Shown here: one piece after another, positions 8,045 through 16,203 of the stretch
How the letters are laid out: each line of letters begins with the position of its first letter
How positions within the stretch are numbered: position 1 is the first letter of the stretch
From: Cellvibrio japonicus Ueda107
GTDB taxonomy: Bacteria; Pseudomonadota; Gammaproteobacteria; Pseudomonadales; Cellvibrionaceae
Direction: 5' to 3'
Assembly: GCF_000019225.1 (NCBI RefSeq)
Contig: NC_010995.1
Location: 3,480,501-3,544,500, forward strand
Length of the DNA: 64,000 nt
Made by a program: the position numbers and the translations under genes
Notes under the pieces: model-generated
What the model was told of the DNA's origin: nothing
Seen by the model: only the letters and a program-made list of their open reading frames with translations
The model's database searches: none

Positions 8045-9982
8045 CTACTGGTTAGCGCGATTATCAATTAACTCATTCACCACCGCCGGGTCAGCCAGGG
8101 TGGAGGTGTCGCCCAGGCTATCCAACTCATTGGCAGCGATTTTGCGCAGTATGCGGCGCATGATCTTGCCCGAACGGGTTTTCGGCAAGCCCGGCGCCCA
8201 CTGGATAATATCCGGGCGCGCAATGGCACCAATCTCTTTCACCACCAGCGCCAGCAATTCTTTTTTCAATTCATCACTGGGTTGCTCGCCGGCCATCAAG
8301 GTGACGTAAGCGTAGATGCCCTGCCCCTTGATGTCATGCGGATACCCCACTACCGCCGCTTCAGCGACCTTGTCGTGGAGCACCAGTGCGCTCTCCACTT
8401 CGGCAGTCCCCATACGGTGACCGGATACATTAAGCACATCGTCCACACGGCCGGTGATCCAGTAGTAACCATCAGCATCGCGGCGGGCGCCATCGCCGGT
8501 AAAGTAGTAGCCGGGATAGGTGCTGTAATAGGTGTCGACACAGCGTTGGTGATCGCCGAATACGGTGCGAATCTGGCCCGGCCATGCTGCCTTAATGCAC
8601 AGGTTACCCTCACCGGCGCCGACAACTTCCTTACCGTCTGCATCGAGCAATACGGGTTGGACACCGAAGAAAGGCACAGTCGCCGAGCCCGGCTTGAGAT
8701 CAATGGCCCCGGGCAAGGGCGTCAGCATATGGGCACCGGTTTCCGTCTGCCACCAGGTATCCATGATCGGACAGCGGCTGTCGCCAACCACGCGGTAATA
8801 CCATTCCCAGGCTTCCGGGTTAATGGGTTCACCGACGCTACCCAATACCTTCAGGCTAGCGCGCGAGGTTTTGGTGACATAGTCATTGCCAGCCCCCATA
8901 AGTGCGCGGATCGCGGTAGGCGCGGTGTAGAAAATATTCACGCCATGCTTATCGATGACTTGCCAGCAGCGGGAAGCATCGGGATAGGTGGGCACACCTT
9001 CAAACATCAGTGTGGTTGCACCATTAGCCAACGGCCCATAGACGATATAGCTATGGCCGGTCACCCAGCCCACATCGGCAGTGCACCAGTAGATGTCGCC
9101 TTCCTGATAATCAAACACATACTTGTGAGTCATAGCGGCTTGCAACAAGTAACCGCCCGTTGTGTGCAATACCCCTTTGGGTTTTCCGGTAGAGCCAGAG
9201 GTATAAAGGATAAACAGCGGATCTTCGGAATCGACGATGGCGGACTCTGCCTCACTGGGCTGGTGAGCAACCAAATCCTCGTACCAGAAATCGCGCCCTT
9301 CACGCCACTGGACATCGCCGCCAGTACGCTTTACCACGATACAGGTATGTACCTTCGGGCAGTGGTTAAGTGCGATATCAGTATTCTTTTTGAGGGGAAC
9401 CCGCTTGCCGCCCCGGAGGCCTTCATCAGCGGTAATGACCACCTGGCAATCGGCATCCTGGATACGATCCTTCAGCGCCTCTGGTGAAAAACCGCCAAAT
9501 ACGACTGAATGGATGGCACCGATCCGGGCACAGGCCAGCATTGCATAGCTGGCTTCGGGAATCATGGGCATGTAGATACAAACGCGATCGCCCTTCTTGA
9601 CACCGCGTTCGCGCAGGGCATTGGTCAAGCGGCACACCTGGTCGTGCAATTCCTGATAGGTAATGAATTGATCTTCCGCCGGATCATCGCCTTCCCAAAT
9701 AATAGCGGTTTGATTGGCTCGGGCTGGCAGGTGGCGATCGATACAATTAACACTGACATTCAATTTGCCGTTAATAAACCAGGCCACTTCGCCTTTACGC
9801 AGGTTGCTGTTGGTGACCTGGGTCCAAGGCTGCTGCCACGTCAGGAAGGACGTGGCTTGTTCCGCCCAAAAGGTGTCGGGTGAGTTGACCGACTGCTCAT
9901 ACATAGCCTTGTAACGAGCCAGATCAATAGCGGCGTTTTTCTTGAAATGTTCGGGGACCGGATACAGGTTTGCTTCTGACAT
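8045..9982 (-). CDS. acs: Acetyl-CoA synthetase
   Basis: 645 residues from the ATG at 9980-9982, preceded by AGAGAG; the frame runs further upstream but the usual Acs N-terminus (NLYPVPEHFKKNA) begins here. Acs activates acetate with ATP and CoA through acetyl-AMP. The AMP-binding loop YTSGSTGKPKGVLHTTGGY, the DTWWQTETG substrate-binding motif, the YYFTGDGARRD hinge and the C-terminal TRSGKIMRRILRKIA are all present. Lys606 in that last motif is equivalent to the lysine regulated by acetylation in Salmonella Acs. A perfect 12-bp palindrome lies 140 bp upstream and may be an operator. Confidence 0.96.
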   Translation of the reverse strand: MSEANLYPVPEHFKKNAAIDLARYKAMYEQSVNSPDTFWAEQATSFLTWQQPWTQVTNSNLRKGEVAWFINGKLNVSVNCIDRHLPARANQTAIIWEGDDPAEDQFITYQELHDQVCRLTNALRERGVKKGDRVCIYMPMIPEASYAMLACARIGAIHSVVFGGFSPEALKDRIQDADCQVVITADEGLRGGKRVPLKKNTDIALNHCPKVHTCIVVKRTGGDVQWREGRDFWYEDLVAHQPSEAESAIVDSEDPLFILYTSGSTGKPKGVLHTTGGYLLQAAMTHKYVFDYQEGDIYWCTADVGWVTGHSYIVYGPLANGATTLMFEGVPTYPDASRCWQVIDKHGVNIFYTAPTAIRALMGAGNDYVTKTSRASLKVLGSVGEPINPEAWEWYYRVVGDSRCPIMDTWWQTETGAHMLTPLPGAIDLKPGSATVPFFGVQPVLLDADGKEVVGAGEGNLCIKAAWPGQIRTVFGDHQRCVDTYYSTYPGYYFTGDGARRDADGYYWITGRVDDVLNVSGHRMGTAEVESALVLHDKVAEAAVVGYPHDIKGQGIYAYVTLMAGEQPSDELKKELLALVVKEIGAIARPDIIQWAPGLPKTRSGKIMRRILRKIAANELDSLGDTSTLADPAVVNELIDNRANQ

Positions 9983-10121
9983 GTTTATCTCTCTTTTTCC
10001 ATTACCTTGTATATCGTTATGTTTTATCGCGCCTGTAATGATTGCAGACACCCAGCATGGCACATCTGTCTATACATCGAGCTGCCGCTTAGCTTAGCAG
10101 TATTCAGGTAAACGGCTCAAT

Positions 10122-10133
10122 GACAACGTTGTC
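10122..10133. promoter_or_regulatory. CG-centred palindrome upstream of acs, LacI-operator-like
   Basis: GACAACGTTGTC is a perfect 12-bp palindrome (10122-10133) in the gap between acs and the small unknown gene upstream. Its form matches sites found upstream of the GH5 and chitinase genes in this window. Binding by a LacI-family repressor is inferred from shape only. Confidence 0.4.
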
Positions 10134-10170
10134 CATAGGCTTAAAAAATGTAAACCCAGGCAAAAGTCGG

Positions 10171-10416
10171 TTATTCCTGCGTGTTTTTTCCTTTATCGGA
10201 TAAGCCAGGACCTTCCCGGTCAAGGCGTTCAAGCTCCTGTGCCCACAGGTCCATGTCCTCCCAATCGAATGCCGTGCCCGCTTGTAGGTGCAGGGGGTTT
10301 TGTGCACGATTCAGTGCATTTTCCCGAAGGCTGTGCTCCTTTTCTTGTTCGTGACTTTCCTGGGATTCATTTAATTGTTCAAAGTGCTTCAGTACGTCTT
10401 CAGGTTTGGTGGCCAT
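10171..10416 (-). CDS. Small acidic hypothetical protein
   Basis: 81 residues, highly charged, rich in Glu, Gln and Asn, with no hydrophobic stretch and no known motif that I can recognise. A strong GAGAGG ribosome-binding site precedes the ATG and a terminator lies just upstream, belonging to panD, so this is an independently transcribed cytoplasmic protein. The middle (residues about 10-40, LKHFEQLNESQESHEQEKEHSLREN) is predicted by eye to be helical and could form a coiled coil. Function unknown. Confidence 0.65.
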   Translation of the reverse strand: MATKPEDVLKHFEQLNESQESHEQEKEHSLRENALNRAQNPLHLQAGTAFDWEDMDLWAQELERLDREGPGLSDKGKNTQE

Positions 10417-10459
10417 TGGAATTACCTCTCAGCTACAGGTTCATACCGGGTATCACCAG

Positions 10460-10495
10460 CGATAAAAAAGGGCCGCTACGCGACCCTTTTTTATC
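10460..10495 (-). terminator. Terminator after panD
   Basis: CGATAAAAAAGGG and CCCTTTTTTATCG form a long A/T-flanked stem ending 11 bases before the panD stop on the leftward strand. Confidence 0.85.
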
Positions 10496-10506
10496 GTTTA
10501 CCGGCA

Positions 10507-10887
10507 TCAGGCGACTTGCATGGGGATCGCATTAGAGGTGCGCTCTACCCCATTATTTTCATTTAAGTAAACCAGCTTCGGTTTGTGATTGAGCAACTCC
10601 GCCTCGGTGAAATGGCCATAGGTCGCAATGATCACACGGTCACCCACCGCCACTTTGCGCGCGGCGGCCCCATTCATGGAAATGGTGCCTGAACCGGGTT
10701 CAGCCAGGATGATATAAGTATGAAAGCGCTCACCGTTACTGACGTTGTAAATATCGATCTGCTCGAACTCGCGCATACCGGCCAGGGCCACCAGGTCTGC
10801 ATCAATCGCACAGGAGCCGTCATACCACAGCTCCGCCTGGGTCACCTTAGCCATGTGCAGCTTGGCTTTAAGCATATGTGAAAGCAT
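10507..10887 (-). CDS. panD: Aspartate 1-decarboxylase
   Basis: 126 residues. PanD makes beta-alanine from aspartate for pantothenate synthesis and works after self-cleavage that creates a pyruvoyl group at a serine. The cleavage site YDGS places Gly24-Ser25 exactly as in Escherichia coli when counted from this ATG, and a very strong GGAGGATT ribosome-binding site precedes it, so the start is secure. The later GAAARKVAVGDRVIIATYG segment is conserved. It lies 32 bp behind panC, forming a panCD operon; panB is not nearby. Confidence 0.96.
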   Translation of the reverse strand: MLSHMLKAKLHMAKVTQAELWYDGSCAIDADLVALAGMREFEQIDIYNVSNGERFHTYIILAEPGSGTISMNGAAARKVAVGDRVIIATYGHFTEAELLNHKPKLVYLNENNGVERTSNAIPMQVA

Positions 10888-10919
10888 GAAATCCTCCGGG
10901 GAATCACTGATGCCGGGTG

Positions 10920-11771
10920 CTAGGCAAGCACCACGGACACATTGTCAATCAAACGCGCGCCGCTGGTGTACATGGCGCCAAGAATAGTGATCTCCCGATC
11001 ATCGTGTGCCGCCATTTCCAGGGTGCGGCTGTTGCAAATACTGACGTAATCCACGCGAAAACCCGCTGCATCAATATGCGCACGAGCCTCCGCCGCCAGC
11101 GTGCCGAAATCGCGGCTGCCCTGCTCTATCTGCTGCTTGATTCCATTCAGGACACGGTTGAGCACCGCAACATGGGGGCGCTCGTCAGCCGTAATAAAAC
11201 CATTGCGCGAACTCATCGCCAAGCCATCTGGTTCGCGCACAATATCACCGGCGACAATCTTCACCGGAATACATAAATCCTGCACCATGCGGCGGATAAC
11301 AGCCAATTGCTGGAAATCTTTAACCCCAAACACCGCTTCATCCGGCTGCACAATATTAAACAGCTTGGTGACAACGGTTGTCACGCCCTCGAAATGACCG
11401 GGGCGGCTGGCGCCGCAGAGTACATCAATCATGGTGGGCACAATGACCCGGGTCTGCTCGGCCATCCCATTGGGATAGATTTCTGTCTCATCGGGGCAAA
11501 ACAGATAATCGCAATGGACAGCTTCCAACTTGGCGCTATCTGCCGCCAGGGTGCGCGGGTACTTATCCCAATCTTCATTCAAGCCAAACTGCAGGGGGTT
11601 TACGAAGATACTGGTTACCACCACATCGCAATTGCGCTGGGCAATCCTGACCAACTCGATATGCGCATCATGGAGATTGCCCATAGTGGGAACAAACCCG
11701 ATACGCTTGCCAGCGCGACGCTCTGCCGCCAGGGCTTCGCGCAAAGAGCGAATGTGATGGAAAACCTGCAT
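10920..11771 (-). CDS. panC: Pantothenate synthetase
   Basis: 283 residues, standard length. PanC condenses pantoate with beta-alanine using ATP. It belongs to the HIGH-motif nucleotidyltransferase group: N-terminal RIGFVPTMGNLHDAH, FVNPLQFG, FGVKDFQQLAVIRRM and the LAMSSRNG loop equivalent to KMSKS. The HIGH-type motif reads His34-Asp-Ala36-His37 instead of the usual His-x-Gly-His, a Gly-to-Ala change at a normally invariant position; everything else looks intact. AGAGG precedes the ATG. It is co-transcribed with panD. Confidence 0.95.
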   Translation of the reverse strand: MQVFHHIRSLREALAAERRAGKRIGFVPTMGNLHDAHIELVRIAQRNCDVVVTSIFVNPLQFGLNEDWDKYPRTLAADSAKLEAVHCDYLFCPDETEIYPNGMAEQTRVIVPTMIDVLCGASRPGHFEGVTTVVTKLFNIVQPDEAVFGVKDFQQLAVIRRMVQDLCIPVKIVAGDIVREPDGLAMSSRNGFITADERPHVAVLNRVLNGIKQQIEQGSRDFGTLAAEARAHIDAAGFRVDYVSICNSRTLEMAAHDDREITILGAMYTSGARLIDNVSVVLA

Positions 11772-11897
11772 AACTCAACCTCTGCCAAGCTCGCCGCCCG
11801 GGCAAAAACACCGTCCCGGGCTCGGGCGCGCGATAATACACGCTCAGGCGCTATAAGTACATTTTATGAACAATAAATAACCAGCACAGCCGCAGGT

Positions 11898-12404
11898 TTA
11901 ACGATCCAACGCAGGCAGGCGCAATACTGCATTGCCAACCTGAATGATGCCGCCCTGAACCACCTTGGCACAAAGCCCGCCATACCCAAACATAGCCGCA
12001 GCACCACCGGCGCCCAAGGCCTCATCCATACGCGAGCAGGGATGGCAAAGTGCAGAGGTCTCAAGGATGGCATTGCCTATCTGCAAACGCTGGTAGCGCA
12101 ACACATTCAGGTTCATACCCGATATAACGAGATTGCGACGCAATAATGCAGGATCAATCGCATTGTGACCGGTATGGCGGCAAATAGCCTCAATATATTC
12201 ACGACTGATCAGGGTTACCTGGCGCGCTGACCCCGGTGTTTTCTTCATCCGGTGATCCCCCTCCAGGCCAAGGCCTTCAACAGCTTGCGTCGATGCCACC
12301 GACATCACCTCCCCGCGCCGCTCAGTGCGCACACCAATCCATTCCAGGCGACCTGGTGCAATGGCTTCACAGAGTTTGTCGAGGAGGCGGGCCTGGGAAT
12401 TCAT
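11898..12404 (-). CDS. MOSC domain protein
   Basis: 168 residues with an AAGGTAAG ribosome-binding site. A single MOSC (molybdenum-cofactor sulfurase C-terminal) domain is visible: GVRTERRGEV start, GLEGDHR, RQVTLISREYIEAI, LRRNLVISGMNL and a C-terminal LCHPCSRMDEAL with the conserved cysteine motif. Such stand-alone MOSC proteins are thought to handle sulfur or molybdenum cofactor in detoxifying reductions (YiiM-like), but the substrate is not known. It is monocistronic as far as can be seen. Confidence 0.85.
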   Translation of the reverse strand: MNSQARLLDKLCEAIAPGRLEWIGVRTERRGEVMSVASTQAVEGLGLEGDHRMKKTPGSARQVTLISREYIEAICRHTGHNAIDPALLRRNLVISGMNLNVLRYQRLQIGNAILETSALCHPCSRMDEALGAGGAAAMFGYGGLCAKVVQGGIIQVGNAVLRLPALDR

Positions 12405-12494
12405 AACTTACCTTGAAAAAGCGACTGCCGACGCTATCCATCATAGCGCTTTGACTCACATTGGGCAGAAGGCAATGAGAAGCGCAATCGATAA

Positions 12495-12511
12495 GTACAA
12501 TTTATTGTACA
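12495..12511. promoter_or_regulatory. yefM-yoeB operator
   Basis: GTACAATTTATTGTAC is a near-perfect palindrome 55 bp before yefM, and its right arm with the next base contains TGTACA, the core recognised by YefM-YoeB in Escherichia coli. Autorepression by the complex is therefore likely. Confidence 0.6.
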
Positions 12512-12565
12512 AGTTATCCATAAGTGAACTAACGTGTGCGAGAAACAAGACAATAGGTATTTACC

Positions 12566-12820
12566 ATGAACGTCACCACATTCAGCGATGCGCGCAACAA
12601 CTTGAAAAGCTTGCTCGATAGGGTTACCCAAGACGCCGATTGCACCATCATCACCCGCCGCGATGCCGGTGATGCTGTCGTCATGTCGCTGGACTACTAC
12701 AACAGCCTGATGGAAACCGTACACCTGCTCAAATCCCCCGCCAATGCCGCCCACCTGGCAGAATCCATTGCGCAATACCGCGCCGGTAAAACCCGGGAGC
12801 AGGCATTAACGGATGACTAG
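12566..12820 (+). CDS. yefM: YefM/Phd-family antitoxin
   Basis: 84 residues. Antitoxin of a type II pair: N-terminal DNA-binding Phd/YefM fold (TFSDARNNLKSLLDRV, then ITRRDAGDAVVMSLDYYNSLMET) and a C-terminal toxin-wrapping segment ending in LTDD. It neutralises the YoeB toxin encoded directly downstream (8-bp overlap) and should repress its own promoter through the palindrome about 60 bp upstream. The pair is inserted between the MOSC gene and dnaB, and yoeB overlaps the end of dnaB by 4 bp on the opposite strand. Confidence 0.93.
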   Translation: MNVTTFSDARNNLKSLLDRVTQDADCTIITRRDAGDAVVMSLDYYNSLMETVHLLKSPANAAHLAESIAQYRAGKTREQALTDD

Positions 12821-13079
12821 GTCACTGGCATGGACTGATGCCGCCTGGAGCGACTATCTCTACTGGCAGGGGCAGGATCGAAAAACCCTCAAGCGGATCA
12901 ACCAACTTATCCGCGAAACCTTGCGTGAACCCTTTCAGGGAATCGGCAAGCCGGAACCACTCAAGGAAAGCCTCGCCGGTTTCTGGTCGCGCCGGATTGA
13001 TGATACCCATCGCTTGGTTTATGCCGTAGACGACAACCATTTAACTATCATCGCCTGTCGTTACCACTACGAACGCTAA
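12813..13079 (+). CDS. yoeB: YoeB-family mRNA interferase toxin
   Basis: 88 residues, the length of YoeB/Txe toxins. YoeB cleaves mRNA at the ribosomal A site. The family pattern is intact: DAAWSDYLYWQ, KRINQLIRE, GIGKPEPLKESLAGFWSRRIDDTHRLVYAV and the C-terminal IIACRYHYER with the catalytic His-Tyr near the end. It starts inside yefM, so expression is coupled to the antitoxin. Its 3' end overlaps the end of convergent dnaB, with no terminator between them. Confidence 0.94.
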   Translation: MTRSLAWTDAAWSDYLYWQGQDRKTLKRINQLIRETLREPFQGIGKPEPLKESLAGFWSRRIDDTHRLVYAVDDNHLTIIACRYHYER

Positions 13080-14467
13080 TACTGATCCTGCTGGAAATAC
13101 TCGGGCGCAAGATTATCAAAGCGGGTGTATTTGCCGACGAAGGCGGCGCGGCAGGTGCCGATTTCGCCGTTGCGCTGTTTGCCGATAATGAGTTCGGCTA
13201 TGCCCTTGTCGGGACTGTCTTCGTTGTAGTATTCGTCGCGGTAGATAAACAGGATAACGTCGGCGTCCTGTTCGATAGCGCCGGATTCGCGCAGGTCCGA
13301 GTTCATGGGGCGTTTGTTGGGACGGGATTCCACACCGCGGTTGAGCTGCGAGAGTGCAATCATCGGGCAATCAAACTCTTTGGCCATGCCTTTGAGTGAA
13401 CGGGAAATTTCAGAGATTTCCTGGGTGCGGCCTTCACCGCTGCCAACTACGGTCATCAATTGCAAGTAGTCGACCATGATCATGCCAGGGTTGCCGTGCT
13501 CACGCGCGATACGGCGGACGCGGGCGCGCATCTCCTGGGGGTTCAAGCCACCGGTATCGTCGATAAACAGCAGCTTGTCTTTAAGTTTGGCTACCGCTGA
13601 CGAGAGTTTGGGCCAATCTTCTTCCGTCAGCTTGCCGTTGCGCATCTTGCCCTGGTCGATACGGCCAATGGAGGAGAGCATACGCATAATCAGTGCGGAG
13701 GATGGCATTTCCATACTGAAGACAACCACCGGGCGCGACTGGTTGAACAAGGCACCTTCCACAAAGTTCAGCGCCAACGCGGTTTTACCCATGGAGGGAC
13801 GTGCGGCGAGGATGACCAACTCCCCCGCCTGCCAGCCCGAGGTGCGCTGATCCAGGTCGGCAATGCCGGTGGGCACACCGGTAATATCGCTACCCGAGCG
13901 GAATAATTCATCGATCTTCTGGACGGTGACCTTGAGGAGTTCGTTGACCCCCACCAGACCGCCCTCTTTGGGGCGATCCTCGGCAATTTCGGCAACCCGC
14001 TTTTCCGCCAGCTGCAACAGGTCATCAGAATCCAGACCCGCCGGATTCATGCTCGATTTGCTGATTTCCTGGGCCGCATCGATCAACTGGCGCAGGGTGG
14101 AGCGCTCACGCACAATTTTGGCGTAGGCCACAATGTTGGCAGCGCTGGGCGTATTGTTGGCCATTTCCACCAGATACGCCAAACCGCCGACCCGCTCCAA
14201 CTGGTCATGCTTGTGCAGTTCCTCGGAGAGGGTAATCACATCCAGAGGCTGCGCCGCCTCCTGAAGGCTAATCATCATACGAAAGATGATACGGTGATCC
14301 TGGCGATAGAAATCGCCCTCGGAAACCACCTCCAGCACCGCATCCAGGCGGTTATTTTCGAGCATCAACCCGCCCAGGACCGATTGTTCCGCTTCAATTG
14401 AATGGGGCAGGTGATCGTTGGCGAGCGTCTGCGCCAGGTGCTGTTCAAAGGTGGTTTCGGACATCAT
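13076..14467 (-). CDS. dnaB: Replicative DNA helicase DnaB
   Basis: 463 residues. DnaB is the hexameric helicase that unwinds DNA at the replication fork. The N-terminal domain opens with LPHSIEAEQSVLGGLML; the RecA-like C-terminal domain shows the Walker A loop ARPSMGKTALALN, a Walker B-type IMVDYLQLM and the arginine-finger region LNRGVESRPNKRPMNSDLRESG. No intein or insertion is seen. It follows the ribosomal protein operon rpsF-rpsR-rplI in the order usual for Pseudomonas and relatives, but a terminator separates it from rplI. Confidence 0.97.
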   Translation of the reverse strand: MMSETTFEQHLAQTLANDHLPHSIEAEQSVLGGLMLENNRLDAVLEVVSEGDFYRQDHRIIFRMMISLQEAAQPLDVITLSEELHKHDQLERVGGLAYLVEMANNTPSAANIVAYAKIVRERSTLRQLIDAAQEISKSSMNPAGLDSDDLLQLAEKRVAEIAEDRPKEGGLVGVNELLKVTVQKIDELFRSGSDITGVPTGIADLDQRTSGWQAGELVILAARPSMGKTALALNFVEGALFNQSRPVVVFSMEMPSSALIMRMLSSIGRIDQGKMRNGKLTEEDWPKLSSAVAKLKDKLLFIDDTGGLNPQEMRARVRRIAREHGNPGMIMVDYLQLMTVVGSGEGRTQEISEISRSLKGMAKEFDCPMIALSQLNRGVESRPNKRPMNSDLRESGAIEQDADVILFIYRDEYYNEDSPDKGIAELIIGKQRNGEIGTCRAAFVGKYTRFDNLAPEYFQQDQY

Positions 14468-14516
14468 GCGTTATGTTCTTGGCAAACAACGAAAATGTTT
14501 TGTCTGGAAAAGAAAA

Positions 14517-14555
14517 CGGGCACTATCGCTACCCAAGGGGTGTCGATAGTGCCCG
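14517..14555 (-). terminator. Terminator of the rpsF-rpsR-rplI operon
   Basis: CGGGCACTATCG / CGATAGTGCCCG is a perfect 12-bp inverted repeat; on the leftward strand it is followed by TTTTCTTTT, 50 bases after the rplI stop. Confidence 0.85.
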
Positions 14556-14604
14556 ATTTCGCACAGCTTGTCAGCCGGGGCTGGGGCCGCACTGGTACAG
14601 CCAA

Positions 14605-15051
14605 TTACTCGGCAACAACGACCAGCTTAACCACTTGAACAACTTCAGCATGCAGTTGGATGTCGATTTCAAACTGACCGACTTCACGCAGAACGCCTTG
14701 TGGCAGGCGCACTTCGGATTTGGCAACAGCAACGCCGGCAGCTGTAATCGCTTCGGCGATATCGCGAGTACCAATAGAACCGAACAGGCGACCTTCGGTA
14801 CCGGCATTGGCAGCGATAGTCACTTCCAGGGAAGCCAGCTTTTCAGCGCGGGCGGTTGCTTCGCTGATCTTGGCAGCGGCAGTCGCTTCCAGCTCAGCGC
14901 GACGCGCTTCGAAGTCAGCGATATTTTTCTCAGTCGCAGCTACCGCTTTGCCCTGTGGCAGCAGGTAGTTGCGGCCGTAGCCGGATTTAACGGTAACTTT
15001 GTCGCCGATAGCGCCCAACTTACCTACTTTATCGAGCAGAATAACTTCCAT
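14605..15051 (-). CDS. rplI: 50S ribosomal protein L9
   Basis: 148 residues, as in Escherichia coli. The N-terminal domain [19 protein letters not shown] and the Gly-rich [18 protein letters not shown] are hallmark L9 sequences, followed by the long connecting helix and the C-terminal rRNA-binding domain with [29 protein letters not shown] precedes the ATG. It is the last gene of the rpsF-rpsR-rplI operon; the membrane-protein gene often found between rpsR and rplI in Pseudomonas is absent here. Confidence 0.98.
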
Positions 15052-15065
15052 CTCGTTTCCCCTTA

Positions 15066-15293
15066 TTACTCGTGGCTATCGGTGTACGGAATCAGAGCCA
15101 GGTAACGAGCGCGCTTGATGGCAGTAGCCAGCTGGCGTTGGTATTTGGCTTTGGTACCGGTGATGCGGCTTGGAACGATCTTGCCGGTTTCGGTGATGTA
15201 GGCTTTCAGGGTTTCGATATCTTTGTAATCGATACGCTTGGTGCCTTCAGCGGTAAAACGGCAGAATTTACGACGACGGAAAAAACGTGCCAT
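15066..15293 (-). CDS. rpsR: 30S ribosomal protein S18
   Basis: 75 residues with all the S18 features: basic N-terminus [61 protein letters not shown]. It binds the platform of the small subunit next to S6, which is encoded by the preceding gene 3 bases away. The ribosome-binding site (AGGGGG) lies inside the last codons of rpsF, so translation is coupled. Confidence 0.98.
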
Positions 15294-15296
15294 GAC

Positions 15297-15740
15297 TTAT
15301 ACCCCCTGCTCTTCTTCGAAATCTTCCGCTTCTACACCTTCTTCATCAGACAGGTCTTCAGCTTCAGTATCATCACGACGCTCAGCGCGGGCTGGACGAG
15401 CCTTGCGCTCACGGCCTTCTTTCTCGGCCTTGAGGATGAAAGATTCTTCAGTGATGGCGGCATCTTCACGGATCACGAGGCTGCGCAGAACAGCGTCGTT
15501 GTAACGGAAGTTGGTGGTCAGCTCTTCCAAAGCAGCGTCAGAGCACTCTACGTTCAGCAGAACATAGTGAGCCTTGTGTACTTTGTTGATGCTGTAGGCC
15601 AGTTGACGACGGCCCCAGTCTTCGAAACGGTGAACCTGGCCACCGTCAGCTTTCACGGTAGAGGTATAACGCTCCACCATGGCAGGTACTTGTTCGCTTT
15701 GATCGGGGTGGATCAAAACTACGACTTCGTAATGACGCAT
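15297..15740 (-). CDS. rpsF: 30S ribosomal protein S6
   Basis: 147 residues, slightly longer than the Escherichia coli protein because of an acidic tail rich in Glu and Asp. N-terminal MRHYEVVVLIHPDQSEQVPAM and the NKVHKAHYVLLNVE strand are typical of S6. AAGGAG precedes the ATG. The tail corresponds to the region that RimK modifies with extra glutamates in E. coli. First gene of rpsF-rpsR-rplI. In Pseudomonas the gene just upstream would be rlmB, which here lies 17.5 kb away. Confidence 0.97.
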   Translation of the reverse strand: MRHYEVVVLIHPDQSEQVPAMVERYTSTVKADGGQVHRFEDWGRRQLAYSINKVHKAHYVLLNVECSDAALEELTTNFRYNDAVLRSLVIREDAAITEESFILKAEKEGRERKARPARAERRDDTEAEDLSDEEGVEAEDFEEEQGV

Positions 15741-16203
15741 ATTAGCTCCTTACGGGTTGAAGTCTCCCGCGCAGTGGCGGTGAGACAAGGAGAGACCGGT
15801 TTTCATGCCGGCGCGCAAGGCACTTGCAATACCCCCGGTCAGTTTGGGGTGCGCAATTCTACGGATTTGCCCGGTAAGACGCAAGAAAAGGTCTGCCAAG
15901 GGGCGCCTACTCCCCTTCCGAAGAGTAATCCTGGCTTATAGGGCTCAAAATGACAGCGCTGTCTTTTTGTTTTTCATTAGCAAAATATGATTTTTGCACA
16001 TAATCCCGAACAGCTAATTTCGCTCTATTTCGCTTAATTTCTGTGAACTTGGAGGTGTCCAAGGAGCGGGATAGGGGGATTTTGGCATTTATCGCTTTTT
16101 ATACTGACCCGGCCCTGATTTCCGGGCGATACCCGAATTGCTGAAGGATCGCAGGGCTTCGATAAACAATCCTCAAAAATTCCCTAGATGAAGAGAACAG
16201 ATA
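15741..16203. other. Divergent intergenic region rpsF / GH5 gene
   Basis: 463 bp without a credible gene. It must hold the leftward rpsF promoter and the rightward cellulase promoter. The only clear element is a perfect palindrome near 15952. The stretch 15960-16100 is AT-rich compared with its surroundings. No RNA structure is obvious. Confidence 0.6.
15952..15963. promoter_or_regulatory. LacI-operator-like palindrome upstream of the GH5 gene
   Basis: GACAGCGCTGTC, a perfect 12-bp CG-centred palindrome within AATGACAGCGCTGTCTTT, 241 bp before the cellulase start. It shares the TGACA-CG-TGTC layout with sites near acs and the chitinase gene. Confidence 0.5.

Noticed and set aside
8282..9487. 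Long open frame (401 codons) on the + strand opposite acs
   Set aside because: Fully antisense to a conserved acs gene, no ribosome-binding site, no recognisable protein features; a GC-rich shadow frame.
14398..15941. Two long + strand frames opposite rplI, rpsR and rpsF
   Set aside because: Opposite highly conserved ribosomal genes; no family match.
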